Part shown: positions 45,978 through 54,400 of the stretch, one piece after another | How the letters are laid out: each line of letters begins with the position of its first letter | Position numbering within the stretch: position 1 is the first letter of the stretch | DNA from: CAMBRQ01 sp945870325 | GTDB taxonomy: Bacteria > Bacillota > Clostridia > Lachnospirales > Lachnospiraceae | Length of the DNA stretch: 64,000 bases | Direction: 5' to 3' | Assembly: GCF_050313795.1 (NCBI RefSeq) | Contig: NZ_JBNPMC010000002.1 | Span: 62,001-126,000 of the forward strand | Made by a program: the position numbers and the translations under genes | Notes under the pieces: generated by a model | Database searches by the model: none | Told to the model about the DNA's origin: nothing | What the model saw: only the letters and a program-made list of their open reading frames with translations

Positions 45978-46735
45978 TGGGAATTTAATTCATGAAGAGT
46001 AATTTGTAAGGTGTACGGCAGAGAGGGGAGTATGGTGGTTCTTATCCGACTCCAATCGCCTACAAACCACCATACTCCCCCTTTCTGCCTGACATTCTTA
46101 TGTGTGACTCTTCATGAACGGGGAGGATTCCTGACTGGGGTGCGTGGGGCACGGTGTTGGATAAATAACAGATTGGAAATGGAACGGATGTGAGGGAGAA
46201 CTGGGCGAGTGATCGCTTTGTATATGTATTGTGAAGTAAACAGTAGTTTCTTTCTTGGCCATTACATACCGCAGAACGCTTCTTTTTTGGCAAGGCATGT
46301 AAAAATGCGTAGATTAACTTGTAATTTGTGCCATATTACATACTGCAGGACAAGTTTATTGTAATAAGGTATGTAAAAACACATAGAAATACACTTCTAA
46401 TCGCCTTATTTTACATACCGTTGGACATTTTCATGTGAACGAGGTATGTAAAGTTACTTTCTAAGATATATGATAGCCGACTTCCCTCTCCCTGCTCTCT
46501 TTACACGCCCACTCTGCTATCTTTCACAAAGTGTTTCTCCACGTGCACACCCTGTTATCCATCCAAAACGTTCCACGCACGCTCCGTCAGGAATCCTCCC
46601 CGTTCATTAAGAGTTACACACGGAGAATGTCAGGCATAGAGGGGAGATTGGATGGTTCAGTGTCGTAGAAGAGCCGTACAATCTCCCCTCTATGCCGTAC
46701 ACTCTTGAACAACTCTTCAAGAACCAAATTCCCAT
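45978..46735. repeat. Bipartite palindromic element B
   Basis: This 758-bp non-coding element starts TGGGAATTT at 45978. Left module: GTGTACGG at 46011-46018, stem 46017-46040 with 46065-46089, CCTGACATTC at 46088-46097 and GGAGGATTCC at 46122-46131. Right module, inverted: GGAATCC at 46590-46596, GAATGTCAGGC at 46625-46635, a perfect 17-bp stem (46634-46650 with 46679-46695), CCGTACAC at 46695-46702 and AAATTCCCA at 46726-46734. Three related repeats lie in the spacer. The left module closely matches the reversed right module of element C, including its loop-side sequence. Confidence 0.85.
46258..46455 (+). repeat. Three tandem repeats of about 72-75 bp in the spacer of element B
   Basis: Each unit runs GCC-N(2-6)-TTACATACC or a close variant, then about 25-30 bases, then GGTATGTAAA or GGCATGTAAA. 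Each can therefore form a small hairpin. Units begin near 46258, 46330 and 46403 and are diverged. Element A has one trace (GCCATCTTTTACATACC near 27340). Confidence 0.8.
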
Positions 46736-46785
46736 TTTTTACAGATGTGGAATATGCAGAAGTTTCACAGAGATACCTGCTATAC

Positions 46786-46814
46786 TTGACATCTTACAGA
46801 AAAACCAGCAAAAT
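46786..46814 (+). promoter_or_regulatory. Probable promoter of the ABC-F gene
   Basis: TTGACA (46786-46791) and CAAAAT (46809-46814) are 17 bases apart, about 50 bases after the right end of element B. Confidence 0.45.
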
Positions 46815-46896
46815 AGATGTGTAGATGCCAAAGCAGCATCCAGTTAGATAAAGAAAACAAAAAGATAAATTTTAAGAAGATAAAGGAAAATAAAAC

Positions 46897-48717
46897 ATGA
46901 ACTTACTTACAATGGAGCATATTACCCAATCCTACACCGACAGGATACTCCTCGATGATGTAGGATTCAGCATCAATGAACGGGAGAAGATTGGTGTCAT
47001 CGGAATTAATGGAATGGGCAAATCCACGCTTCTGAAAGTAGCAGCAGGGATTGAGCCTTATGATTCCGGCAAGATCAGTATGGGGAACCAGGTGAAGATC
47101 TGCTATTTGCCTCAGACTCCCGTGTTTGCGGAAGGAATTACCGTATTAAAGGCAGCCATAGAGGGCAATGTGAATGAGATGAACCAGTGGACCATCGAGG
47201 CAGATGCTAAGTCCATGTTGAATCAGTTGGGATTCACAGATTATGATGAACGTATAGAGCATATGTCCGGCGGGCAGAAGAAACGGGTGGCGCTTGTGAA
47301 TGCGCTTCTGACTCCGGCGGATATCCTGGTATTGGACGAGCCGACCAACCACCTGGATAATGCGATGTCTGAATGGCTGGAGGAATACTTGATTCAGTTC
47401 AGAGGAGCGATTCTGATGGTAACCCATGATCGGTATTTCTTAGATCGCGTGGCAAATCGGATTGTAGAAGTGGATCAGGGGAAACTATACAGTTATCCGG
47501 GCAATTATTCGGAATTCGTCCGACTGAAAGAAGAACGACAGAATATGGCACTAGCTACGGAACGTAAACGTAAGAGCCTGCTTCGGACAGAACTTGAATG
47601 GTTAAGTCGTGGAGCGAGGGCGAGAAGTACGAAGCAGAAAGCGCATATTGACCGTATCAAAGCTATGCAGGAGATTAAGGATATACAGGAAGAAAAACGG
47701 ATATTGCTGGATTCTGTAGCATCCCGCATGGGGAATAAGACCATTGAACTATCCGATATCAGTAAGTCTTATGGAGAGAAGAAACTGATCAAGGGTTACA
47801 ATTATATTTTCCTGAAAAATGACAGAATTGGAATTATCGGTCCGAATGGCTGTGGGAAGACGACGCTGCTTAAGATGATTCATGGTAATGTCAAGCCGGA
47901 TACCGGTATGATTGAGATTGGTCAGACCATTCGCATAGGATATTTTTCTCAGGAAAATGAATATATGGATGATTCGATGAAGGTAATCGACTATGTAAAA
48001 GAGGTTGGAGAGTATATCACGACTTCTGAAGGGAAGATTACGGCGGCACAGATGCTTGAGAATTTCCTCTTCGATGGAACGATGCAGTGGTCGAAGATTG
48101 AGAAGTTATCAGGAGGAGAGAAGCGCAGATTATATCTGCTTCGAGTTCTGATGAGTTCTCCGAATGTGCTGATCTTAGATGAGCCGACCAACGATCTGGA
48201 TATTCAGACCTTGACGATTCTGGAGGATTATCTGGATCGGTTTGACGGAATCATTATTATCGTGTCTCATGATCGGTATTTCCTGGATCGTACGGTTAGC
48301 CGTATCTTTTCTTTTGAAGGGGGTGGAAGGGTCCGCCAGTTTGAAGGAGGGTATTCGGACTATCTGATCCGTAAGGAATTGGAGGGATTGCCGGAAGATG
48401 AGGGACAGTCTGGACGAAAGCCGGGAGGAGATAAAAAAACTGTTGCAGGAGAGAATACTTGGAAGCAACATGAAAAGAAGTTGAAATTCACCTATAAAGA
48501 GCAGAAAGAATTTGAGACGATTGATGATGATATTGCGGTATTAGAAGAAAAAATCGAAGAATTAGACAGCCAGATTGCAGCCAATGTTACGAATTCTGCC
48601 AGACTAAATGAATTATTGAAGGAAAAAGAAGAAGCAGAGCAGCAATTGGAAGAGAAGATGGACAGATGGGTATATCTAAATGATCTGAATGAGCAGATCC
48701 AGCAGTCTAAGAAGTAA
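46897..48717 (+). CDS. ABC-F family ATPase (Uup-like)
   Basis: The 606-residue soluble protein has two ABC domains (Walker A GINGMGKST and GPNGCGKTT; signatures MSGGQKKR and LSGGEKRR; Walker B LVLDEPTNHLD and LILDEPTNDLD). They are joined by a charged linker near 215-275. A C-terminal coiled coil (about 520-606) is typical of Uup. ABC-F proteins act on ribosomes, or on branched DNA in the case of Uup; antibiotic resistance is possible but not indicated. Confidence 0.93.
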   Translation: MNLLTMEHITQSYTDRILLDDVGFSINEREKIGVIGINGMGKSTLLKVAAGIEPYDSGKISMGNQVKICYLPQTPVFAEGITVLKAAIEGNVNEMNQWTIEADAKSMLNQLGFTDYDERIEHMSGGQKKRVALVNALLTPADILVLDEPTNHLDNAMSEWLEEYLIQFRGAILMVTHDRYFLDRVANRIVEVDQGKLYSYPGNYSEFVRLKEERQNMALATERKRKSLLRTELEWLSRGARARSTKQKAHIDRIKAMQEIKDIQEEKRILLDSVASRMGNKTIELSDISKSYGEKKLIKGYNYIFLKNDRIGIIGPNGCGKTTLLKMIHGNVKPDTGMIEIGQTIRIGYFSQENEYMDDSMKVIDYVKEVGEYITTSEGKITAAQMLENFLFDGTMQWSKIEKLSGGEKRRLYLLRVLMSSPNVLILDEPTNDLDIQTLTILEDYLDRFDGIIIIVSHDRYFLDRTVSRIFSFEGGGRVRQFEGGYSDYLIRKELEGLPEDEGQSGRKPGGDKKTVAGENTWKQHEKKLKFTYKEQKEFETIDDDIAVLEEKIEELDSQIAANVTNSARLNELLKEKEEAEQQLEEKMDRWVYLNDLNEQIQQSKK

Positions 48718-48798
48718 GTGGGTTCATCCATAAAAATTGACTGACAGGCAGGAGATATTAGACAGATATTTGAGACAGAAAGAGGGAAGATATAGATT

Positions 48799-50166
48799 AT
48801 GAAGCGGTTATTTCGTGGAGGAACCGTGGTAAGCGGGGATGGTTTGAAGAAGTTAGATGTCCTGGTCAAGGGAGAGAAGATTCTTGCTATGGGAGAGAAA
48901 CTGGCATTCCGGGATGTGGAGGTCATCGATGTGAGAGGAAAGCTATTGCTTCCGGGATTCGTGGATTCCCATATTCATATGGATCAGGAAGTGTCGGGGA
49001 TTCTGACAGCGGATGGAATGGAGACGGGCACCAAAGCAGAACTGGCAGGTGGGACGACCTGCGTAGTAGATTATGCAGTACAGGAATCCGGGAAGTCTCT
49101 TGAAGAGGTAGTGAATCATAGAAGGATGATGACAGAAGGAAAAGTAAGTTGTGATTATGCGCTCCACCTTGTGCTGACAGAATGGAATGAAGAAATAAGC
49201 GAAGAACTGGGGCATATTGTGGAAGAAGGGATTCATTCGTTTCGTCTGTATATGCCGGAAGATACGATGACTTTGGATGATCAGAGTATTTATGAGATGC
49301 TGGCAAGAGTGAAGGAATTGGGCGGTATCGCGGGTTTTCAGTGTGAGAATCGAGGAATCATAGCAGCGCGCATGGAGGAAGTGGCAAGGGAAAAGGGTTC
49401 AAGAACTTTGATATCGGACTATCCTTATGCAAGACCTGTATGGGCAGAAGTTGAGACGATTGGAAGAATATTGAAGATTGCCAGGTGTGTGGATACCCCG
49501 GTTGTAATTGTGAACTTAAGTTCCAAGGAAGGATATGAAGAGATACGGCGGGCGAGGGAAAGCGGGCAGACAGTCTATGTAGAGACGTCTATGCCATATT
49601 TATTCATGGATGAAAGTAAATATATATTAGAGAATCAGGAAGCGGTCCGCTATCTGACGGTGCCGCCGCTTCGGGGAGAGGAAGATAGGGAAACTCTGTG
49701 GAAAGCGTTAAAAGAGGATACGGTGCAGGCAGTCGCATCCGATCACTGGGGATTTACGGACAGTCAGAAAGCGGAAGGAGCAGAGGATTTTGCCGGGATG
49801 ACATATGGGATGCCAGGAGCAGAGGAAAGACCGGCACTGATGCATTACAAGGGTGTCGGAGAAGGAATGATTACCATGGAGCAGATGTGTAAACTGCTTT
49901 CGGAGAATCCTGCCAGACTTTGTCATCTCTATCCGCAAAAAGGAGCGATCGCACCGGGAAGTGATGCGGACATCGTAGTGTGGAATCCTGAAACCGAATG
50001 GAAAGTGGAAGCGGAAAAGCAGCAGTCTGCCTGTGGATATAGTCTGTATGAAGGGACTAAGTTAAAAGGAAGGGCTGAGCAGGTGTATCTGCGAGGGAAT
50101 CTAGTCGCAGAAGATGGGCAGATTAGAGAAGCATATGCTGGTCAATATATAGAAGCGGGCAGATGA
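48799..50166 (+). CDS. Hydantoinase/dihydropyrimidinase-like amidohydrolase (HyuA-like) with altered metal site
   Basis: The 455-residue protein follows the cyclic amidohydrolase plan: GTVVSGDG start, DSHIHMD (H58, H60), GGTTCVVDYA, SDH with D315, and the C-terminal GSDADIVVWNP. Compared with canonical members, the carbamylated Lys position in the SFKLY motif is Arg149. The His in the HPEN/HAEN motif is Gln181, and the His in IVHLS is Asn239. Its neighbours YqeC, YqeB and MocA suggest a role in purine or Se-Mo hydroxylase metabolism, as for HyuA in urate/purine clusters. Ordinary hydantoinase activity is doubtful. Confidence 0.8.
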   Translation: MKRLFRGGTVVSGDGLKKLDVLVKGEKILAMGEKLAFRDVEVIDVRGKLLLPGFVDSHIHMDQEVSGILTADGMETGTKAELAGGTTCVVDYAVQESGKSLEEVVNHRRMMTEGKVSCDYALHLVLTEWNEEISEELGHIVEEGIHSFRLYMPEDTMTLDDQSIYEMLARVKELGGIAGFQCENRGIIAARMEEVAREKGSRTLISDYPYARPVWAEVETIGRILKIARCVDTPVVIVNLSSKEGYEEIRRARESGQTVYVETSMPYLFMDESKYILENQEAVRYLTVPPLRGEEDRETLWKALKEDTVQAVASDHWGFTDSQKAEGAEDFAGMTYGMPGAEERPALMHYKGVGEGMITMEQMCKLLSENPARLCHLYPQKGAIAPGSDADIVVWNPETEWKVEAEKQQSACGYSLYEGTKLKGRAEQVYLRGNLVAEDGQIREAYAGQYIEAGR

Positions 50167-50169
50167 TCA

Positions 50170-50925
50170 ATGATAGAAAGTTATGTGGATGGAAGATGGA
50201 GAACAGAGAAGTATTTGTCAGAAGCCATTGGCTGTTCTGATGAGATGGGGCAGGTAATCTCAGTTGTCGGAGCCGGAGGAAAGACTACGGTTATCCGAAG
50301 GATGATGAAAGAGGCTGAGAGTAGGAAGGTTCCAGTGATCGTTACGACAACAACTCATATTCAGGTGATAGAGGCAGATTATTTTCTAGGCACGCCTTCT
50401 AAGAAACGTTTAAAACAGATTCTTGCGAAAGAAGGAAAAGTGTGGATGGGAAGCCCATGCGCCAAAGGGAAATTAGAGTCATTTTCCGGAGAATTCCTTC
50501 GGGAAGTGATAGAGATGGTAGAAGAAGCAGGGATTCTGCTTCTGATAGAGTCGGACGGTGCCAGAGGGCTTCCGTGTAAGGCGCCTGCAGATCATGAGCC
50601 GGTGATTCTGCCGGAGTCGGGAAAGGTCTTGTCGGTGTATGGTTTGGACGCTGTTGGTAAACGAATTGACCAGGTCTGCTTAAGAGAAGAATATGTCTCA
50701 GAGATCCTCGGGAAGAACTGTCGCCAGATTCTGACTGTTCACGATATTGCTGTATTGGCAAGTGATGGTCGGGGAGGCAGAAAGGATGTGGCAGATTGGA
50801 TGGATTATCATGTGATTCTGAATAAGGCAGATGATTCCGGCAGGAGAGAGATTGGAATGCAGATAGCGGAGGAATTAGCGTGGTATGGTATCAGGCAAGT
50901 GCATATGACTGCGGAATTAGTATAG
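50170..50925 (+). CDS. yqeC: Selenium-dependent hydroxylase accessory protein YqeC
   Basis: The 251-residue protein matches YqeC. It has a nucleotide-binding-like start VISVVGAGGKTTVIRRMM, the segment VTTTTHIQ, and ESDGARGLPCKAPADHEPVI in the middle. It is needed, by genomic association, for maturation of selenium-dependent molybdenum hydroxylases; its chemistry is not known. The start lies 4 bases after the previous stop with little ribosome site, so translation is probably coupled. Confidence 0.88.
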   Translation: MIESYVDGRWRTEKYLSEAIGCSDEMGQVISVVGAGGKTTVIRRMMKEAESRKVPVIVTTTTHIQVIEADYFLGTPSKKRLKQILAKEGKVWMGSPCAKGKLESFSGEFLREVIEMVEEAGILLLIESDGARGLPCKAPADHEPVILPESGKVLSVYGLDAVGKRIDQVCLREEYVSEILGKNCRQILTVHDIAVLASDGRGGRKDVADWMDYHVILNKADDSGRREIGMQIAEELAWYGIRQVHMTAELV

Positions 50926-50951
50926 GTTGTGATTAGGAGATATTAATATAT

Positions 50952-52361
50952 ATGAAGGTGTTGATAAAGGGAGCAGGAGATCTTGCAACGGGTATTGCAT
51001 CGAAACTTTCTGCTTGTGACTGTCAGATCATTATGACTGAGAGAGAGGTGCCACTTACGGTACGAAGATCTGTTGCCCTTTCCCGTGCGATATATGAGGA
51101 TGAAGTACAGGTAGAGAATATGCGGGGGATTCGTGTATATAATATAGAAGAGGCGAAAAAGGTTCTGGCAGCAGGAGATATTGCGGTGATTGCGGATGAA
51201 GAGGCAACTATCAGCTGGGAGTATCAGCCGGAAGTAATTGTAGATGCGATTATGGCGAAGCGTAATACGGGTACTGCTATGACGGATGCTCCTTTTGTGA
51301 TAGGGGTAGGTCCTGGATTTTGCGGAGGCAAAGATTGTCACTGCGTGATTGAGACGAAGCGTGGGCGGAGTCTTGGGCAGATTATCTGGGAAGGTAGTGC
51401 GATTCCCAATACCGGTGTTCCGGGCAATGTAGGAGGGTATACGATAGAAAGGCTAATCAAGGCAGAAGCAGATGGAGTAATAGAGCCATGCGTGACTATC
51501 GGAACTGTGGTAGAGAAAGGACAGATGGTTGCCAGAACCGGTAATGTACCTGTGTATGCGAAGATGTCTGGCATTGTCCGCGGCATGCTTCAGCCAGGCG
51601 TACGAGTAAAAAAAGGTCTGAAAATAGGAGATATCGATGCCAGAGCCACCAGAGAACTCTGTGATACCATATCCGATAAGGCAAGAATTATAGGAGATGG
51701 GGTCGTAAAGGCAATCAGGACTTATGACAAGAATGCAAAGTGTGTAACAGAGATGGGAATTGACAGGACTGCTCAGAAGCAAGAAAAGACGGCGGATTAT
51801 GCGATTGTTCTTCTTGCGGCAGGAGGCAGCAGAAGATTCGGAGATAATAAACTTCTTGCAGAAATAGATTCGCGACCTATGTATCAGCATATGCTCGAGA
51901 AATTAAAGAAGTTTGCAGATGTTCCAAGATTCGTAGTGACCAGGTATCCGCAAATTGCAGCAGAAGCAGAGGAAGCGGGAATTCATGTGGTGGAGAATTG
52001 GCATCTGGATAGAGGAATCTCGTATTCAGTGCGTTTGGGTTTAGAAGCGTGTCTGAAGAGGAATCCGGGATTGAAAGGTGTTCTGTTTACGGTATGTGAT
52101 CAGCCGGACATTAGATATCAGACGATGGAGCGGCTGATTGAGACGGCAGGAAATAACTTGGGGAAAATTGTTTGCGTTGGAAGAGATGGACAGCCGGGAA
52201 ATCCGGTTGTATGGGACAGAAGATATTTTCCGGACTTGCTTTCGTTAACTGGGGATGTGGGAGGCCGTCAGGTAATGAGACGGTATCCACAAGAGATTAT
52301 GATGTTGGAGGCTTTGGAAGAAGAATTACGGGATATTGATTTCCAATCTGATTTGAAATGA
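50952..52361 (+). CDS. YqeB-MocA fusion (selenium-dependent molybdenum cofactor biosynthesis protein / molybdopterin nucleotidyltransferase)
   Basis: The 469-residue protein joins two parts. Residues 1-270 are the YqeB/EF2563 family (KGAGDLATGIASKL, GVGPGFCGGKDCHCVIETKR, GNVPVYAKMSGIVRGML). Residues 282-469 are a MobA/MocA-type nucleotidyltransferase (VLLAAGGSRRFGDNKLLA, FTVCDQPDIRY, GRDGQPGNPVVWD), which in relatives attaches CMP or GMP to molybdopterin. In many genomes the two are separate genes. No hydroxylase, selD or selenocysteine gene lies in the window. Confidence 0.9.
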   Translation: MKVLIKGAGDLATGIASKLSACDCQIIMTEREVPLTVRRSVALSRAIYEDEVQVENMRGIRVYNIEEAKKVLAAGDIAVIADEEATISWEYQPEVIVDAIMAKRNTGTAMTDAPFVIGVGPGFCGGKDCHCVIETKRGRSLGQIIWEGSAIPNTGVPGNVGGYTIERLIKAEADGVIEPCVTIGTVVEKGQMVARTGNVPVYAKMSGIVRGMLQPGVRVKKGLKIGDIDARATRELCDTISDKARIIGDGVVKAIRTYDKNAKCVTEMGIDRTAQKQEKTADYAIVLLAAGGSRRFGDNKLLAEIDSRPMYQHMLEKLKKFADVPRFVVTRYPQIAAEAEEAGIHVVENWHLDRGISYSVRLGLEACLKRNPGLKGVLFTVCDQPDIRYQTMERLIETAGNNLGKIVCVGRDGQPGNPVVWDRRYFPDLLSLTGDVGGRQVMRRYPQEIMMLEALEEELRDIDFQSDLK

Positions 52362-52400
52362 TAATACAATAAATAATCTGAGCAAAAGGAGTGTGGCAAT

Positions 52401-53573
52401 ATGGGGAAACGGGTATTTTTAATTGTATTGGATAGTGCAGGTGTCGGAGAAGCACCAGATGCAGAGAAATTCGATGATGTGGGATGTGATACCTTCGGCA
52501 CCTGTGTTCGAAGCGGAAGGTTATGTGTTCCTAATATGACAGCATTGGGGCTATATAATCTGGAAGGAACTTCTTTTCGGGATGAGCAGGATGGCGTGAT
52601 TGGATGTTATGCTAAGATGACAGAGAAGTCTGCGGGAAAAGACACAACCGTAGGGCATTGGGAGATTGCGGGAGTAGTATCAGAAAAGCCAATGCCTACT
52701 TATCCCAATGGATTTCCGCAGGAGATCATTGAAGAATTCGAGCGTCAGACGGGGCGGGGAACATTGTGCAATCTTCCGTATTCCGGGACGGAGGTTATTA
52801 AAACTTATGGAAAAGAGCATGTGGAGACGGGGAAATTAATCGTCTATACTTCGGCAGACAGTGTGTTCCAGATTGCAGCCCATGAGGAAATCGTGCCCTT
52901 AGAGGAATTATATGATGACTGTAAGAAGGCAAGAACTATTCTTAAGGGAGAGCACGGTGTAGGACGTGTGATTGCAAGACCTTTCGTGGGTAAGTATCCT
53001 GATTATCAGAGAACCGTCAACAGGCATGATTTTTCCCTGATACCTCCAAGACCTACGATTCTGGATGTGATGAAGGAAAAAGGTTACGCAGTGATTGGCG
53101 TAGGGAAGATCAATGACATCTTCGCCGGAAGTGGAATTACGGAAACTTATCCGAATGAAGGCAATACGAAGAATATGGAGCGGACGCTAGCGCTAACAGA
53201 GCAAGATTTTGAAGGCTTGTGCTTCGTGAATCTGGTGGATTTTGATATGATATACGGGCATCGTAATGATATAGAGGGATACGTGAATGCGTTAAATGAG
53301 GTGGATATCCAGATTGGAATGCTGATGGAGAAGATGCGGGAGGATGATATCTTAATTATTACGGCGGATCACGGATGCGATCCTGGATTCAAAGGAACGG
53401 ATCACAGCAGGGAATATACCCCTTGTCTATGTTATGGAAAGTCACTAAAGCAAGATGTGAATCTTGGCATTAGAAATAGTTTTGCAGATATAGCAGAGAC
53501 GATAGCGGATATATTCCAGATAGAGTATAGAGGAGACGGTAGGAGTTTCTATTCTGACATTAAGTTGAATTAA
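52401..53573 (+). CDS. deoB: Phosphopentomutase
   Basis: DeoB interconverts ribose-1- and ribose-5-phosphate (and the deoxy forms) in nucleoside breakdown. The 390-residue alkaline-phosphatase-fold protein has VLDSAGVGEAPDA with the first metal Asp, the phosphorylated Thr in AGKDTTVGHWE, and ITADHGCDPGFKGTDHSREYTP with the second metal site. No deoA, deoC or deoD gene is adjacent. AAAAGGAG precedes the ATG. Confidence 0.96.
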   Translation: MGKRVFLIVLDSAGVGEAPDAEKFDDVGCDTFGTCVRSGRLCVPNMTALGLYNLEGTSFRDEQDGVIGCYAKMTEKSAGKDTTVGHWEIAGVVSEKPMPTYPNGFPQEIIEEFERQTGRGTLCNLPYSGTEVIKTYGKEHVETGKLIVYTSADSVFQIAAHEEIVPLEELYDDCKKARTILKGEHGVGRVIARPFVGKYPDYQRTVNRHDFSLIPPRPTILDVMKEKGYAVIGVGKINDIFAGSGITETYPNEGNTKNMERTLALTEQDFEGLCFVNLVDFDMIYGHRNDIEGYVNALNEVDIQIGMLMEKMREDDILIITADHGCDPGFKGTDHSREYTPCLCYGKSLKQDVNLGIRNSFADIAETIADIFQIEYRGDGRSFYSDIKLN

Positions 53574-53684
53574 CTGTATTTCATGTACTTGTTGAGTTGA
53601 AGTAGTAGTATTTCATATACTTGTTATGTAATTAAAAATTATAGTGTATATTAACAGTTTTTTATACAAATTTTGAAAAATGTT

Positions 53685-53817
53685 CTTACATTAAAATTTT
53701 TCACGTGATATAATATAGTGTATAAAGGGATTATGTCGGTGTGAAAGCGAACTTCATAGATGTAACTCCAGACATACTGGCGTACAATCTGTAAGCATAT
53801 ATGCTTTGATTGTACGC
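53685..53817 (+). promoter_or_regulatory. Promoter and structured leader of the CarD-like gene
   Basis: CTTACA (53685-53690) and a perfect TATAAT (53709-53714) are 18 bases apart, so the leader is about 180 bases. It contains a long hairpin: GCGTACAATC (53780-53789) pairs with GATTGTACGC (53808-53817) around an inner palindrome AAGCATATATGCTT. A weak T-rich stretch follows. It may act as attenuator or RNA-stability element. The 110 bases after deoB show nothing else. Confidence 0.5.
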
Positions 53818-53898
53818 TGTTTATCTTCTTACAGGTAAACGCCTTTGGCAGTCCTTTATGTTGGAACAGGTGGAATCGAACCATATGAGGAGGTAATT

Positions 53899-54399
53899 AT
53901 GTTCAAGATTGGTGATTATGTGGCGCACTATAAAGAAGGTGTATGCGAAGTGACAAGTATAGGGAAACTGAATATGAGTTGTTCAGATAAGAAGAAAGAC
54001 TACTATACCTTAAAACCGCTCTATGATGCCGGTGGAACTCTGTATACACCTGTGGATAATGAGAAGAAACAGATTCGGGAAGTGATCTCTAATGAAGAAG
54101 CGCAGATGCTGATTGCGGATATGTCGAATATCGAGACAATCTGGGTGCCTGATGAGAAGCGGAGAGAGATGTTATATAAAGAAGCGTTGATGAAGAATCA
54201 GTGCCGGGAGTGGATTGCAATTATTAAGACTTCTTATCTGCGGAAGATGAAGAGGATGGCTTCGGGGAAGAAAGCAATCAATGTGGATGATAAGTATCTG
54301 AATATTGCAGAGAGATTCCTGTATGGGGAGCTTGCAGTGGCGCTGGATATGCCGAAAGATGAAGTGAAGGGATATATTACGAAGCGAATGAAGGCGTAA
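53899..54399 (+). CDS. CarD/CdnL-family transcriptional regulator
   Basis: The 166-residue protein starts with the CarD/TRCF RNA-polymerase-binding Tudor-like domain (MFKIGDYVAHYKEGVCEVTSI, YYTLKPLYDAGGTLYTPVDN). A helical DNA-binding half follows. CarD proteins bind the RNAP beta subunit and modify promoter opening. ATG 53899 has a perfect GAGGAGG; a TTG at 53845 upstream is not needed. The TAA stop is one base before the TGGGAATTT terminus of element C. Confidence 0.9.
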   Translation: MFKIGDYVAHYKEGVCEVTSIGKLNMSCSDKKKDYYTLKPLYDAGGTLYTPVDNEKKQIREVISNEEAQMLIADMSNIETIWVPDEKRREMLYKEALMKNQCREWIAIIKTSYLRKMKRMASGKKAINVDDKYLNIAERFLYGELAVALDMPKDEVKGYITKRMKA

Positions 54400-54400
54400 G

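Noticed and set aside
46258..46455. CRISPR array
   Set aside because: Only three diverged units with hairpin arms are present. There are no identical repeats with unique spacers and no cas genes.
53860..53895. tRNA T-arm-like sequence on the minus strand (GGTTCGATTCCACC)
   Set aside because: The T stem pairs poorly, and no acceptor, D or anticodon arms can be formed around it. It overlaps the ribosome site of the CarD-like gene.
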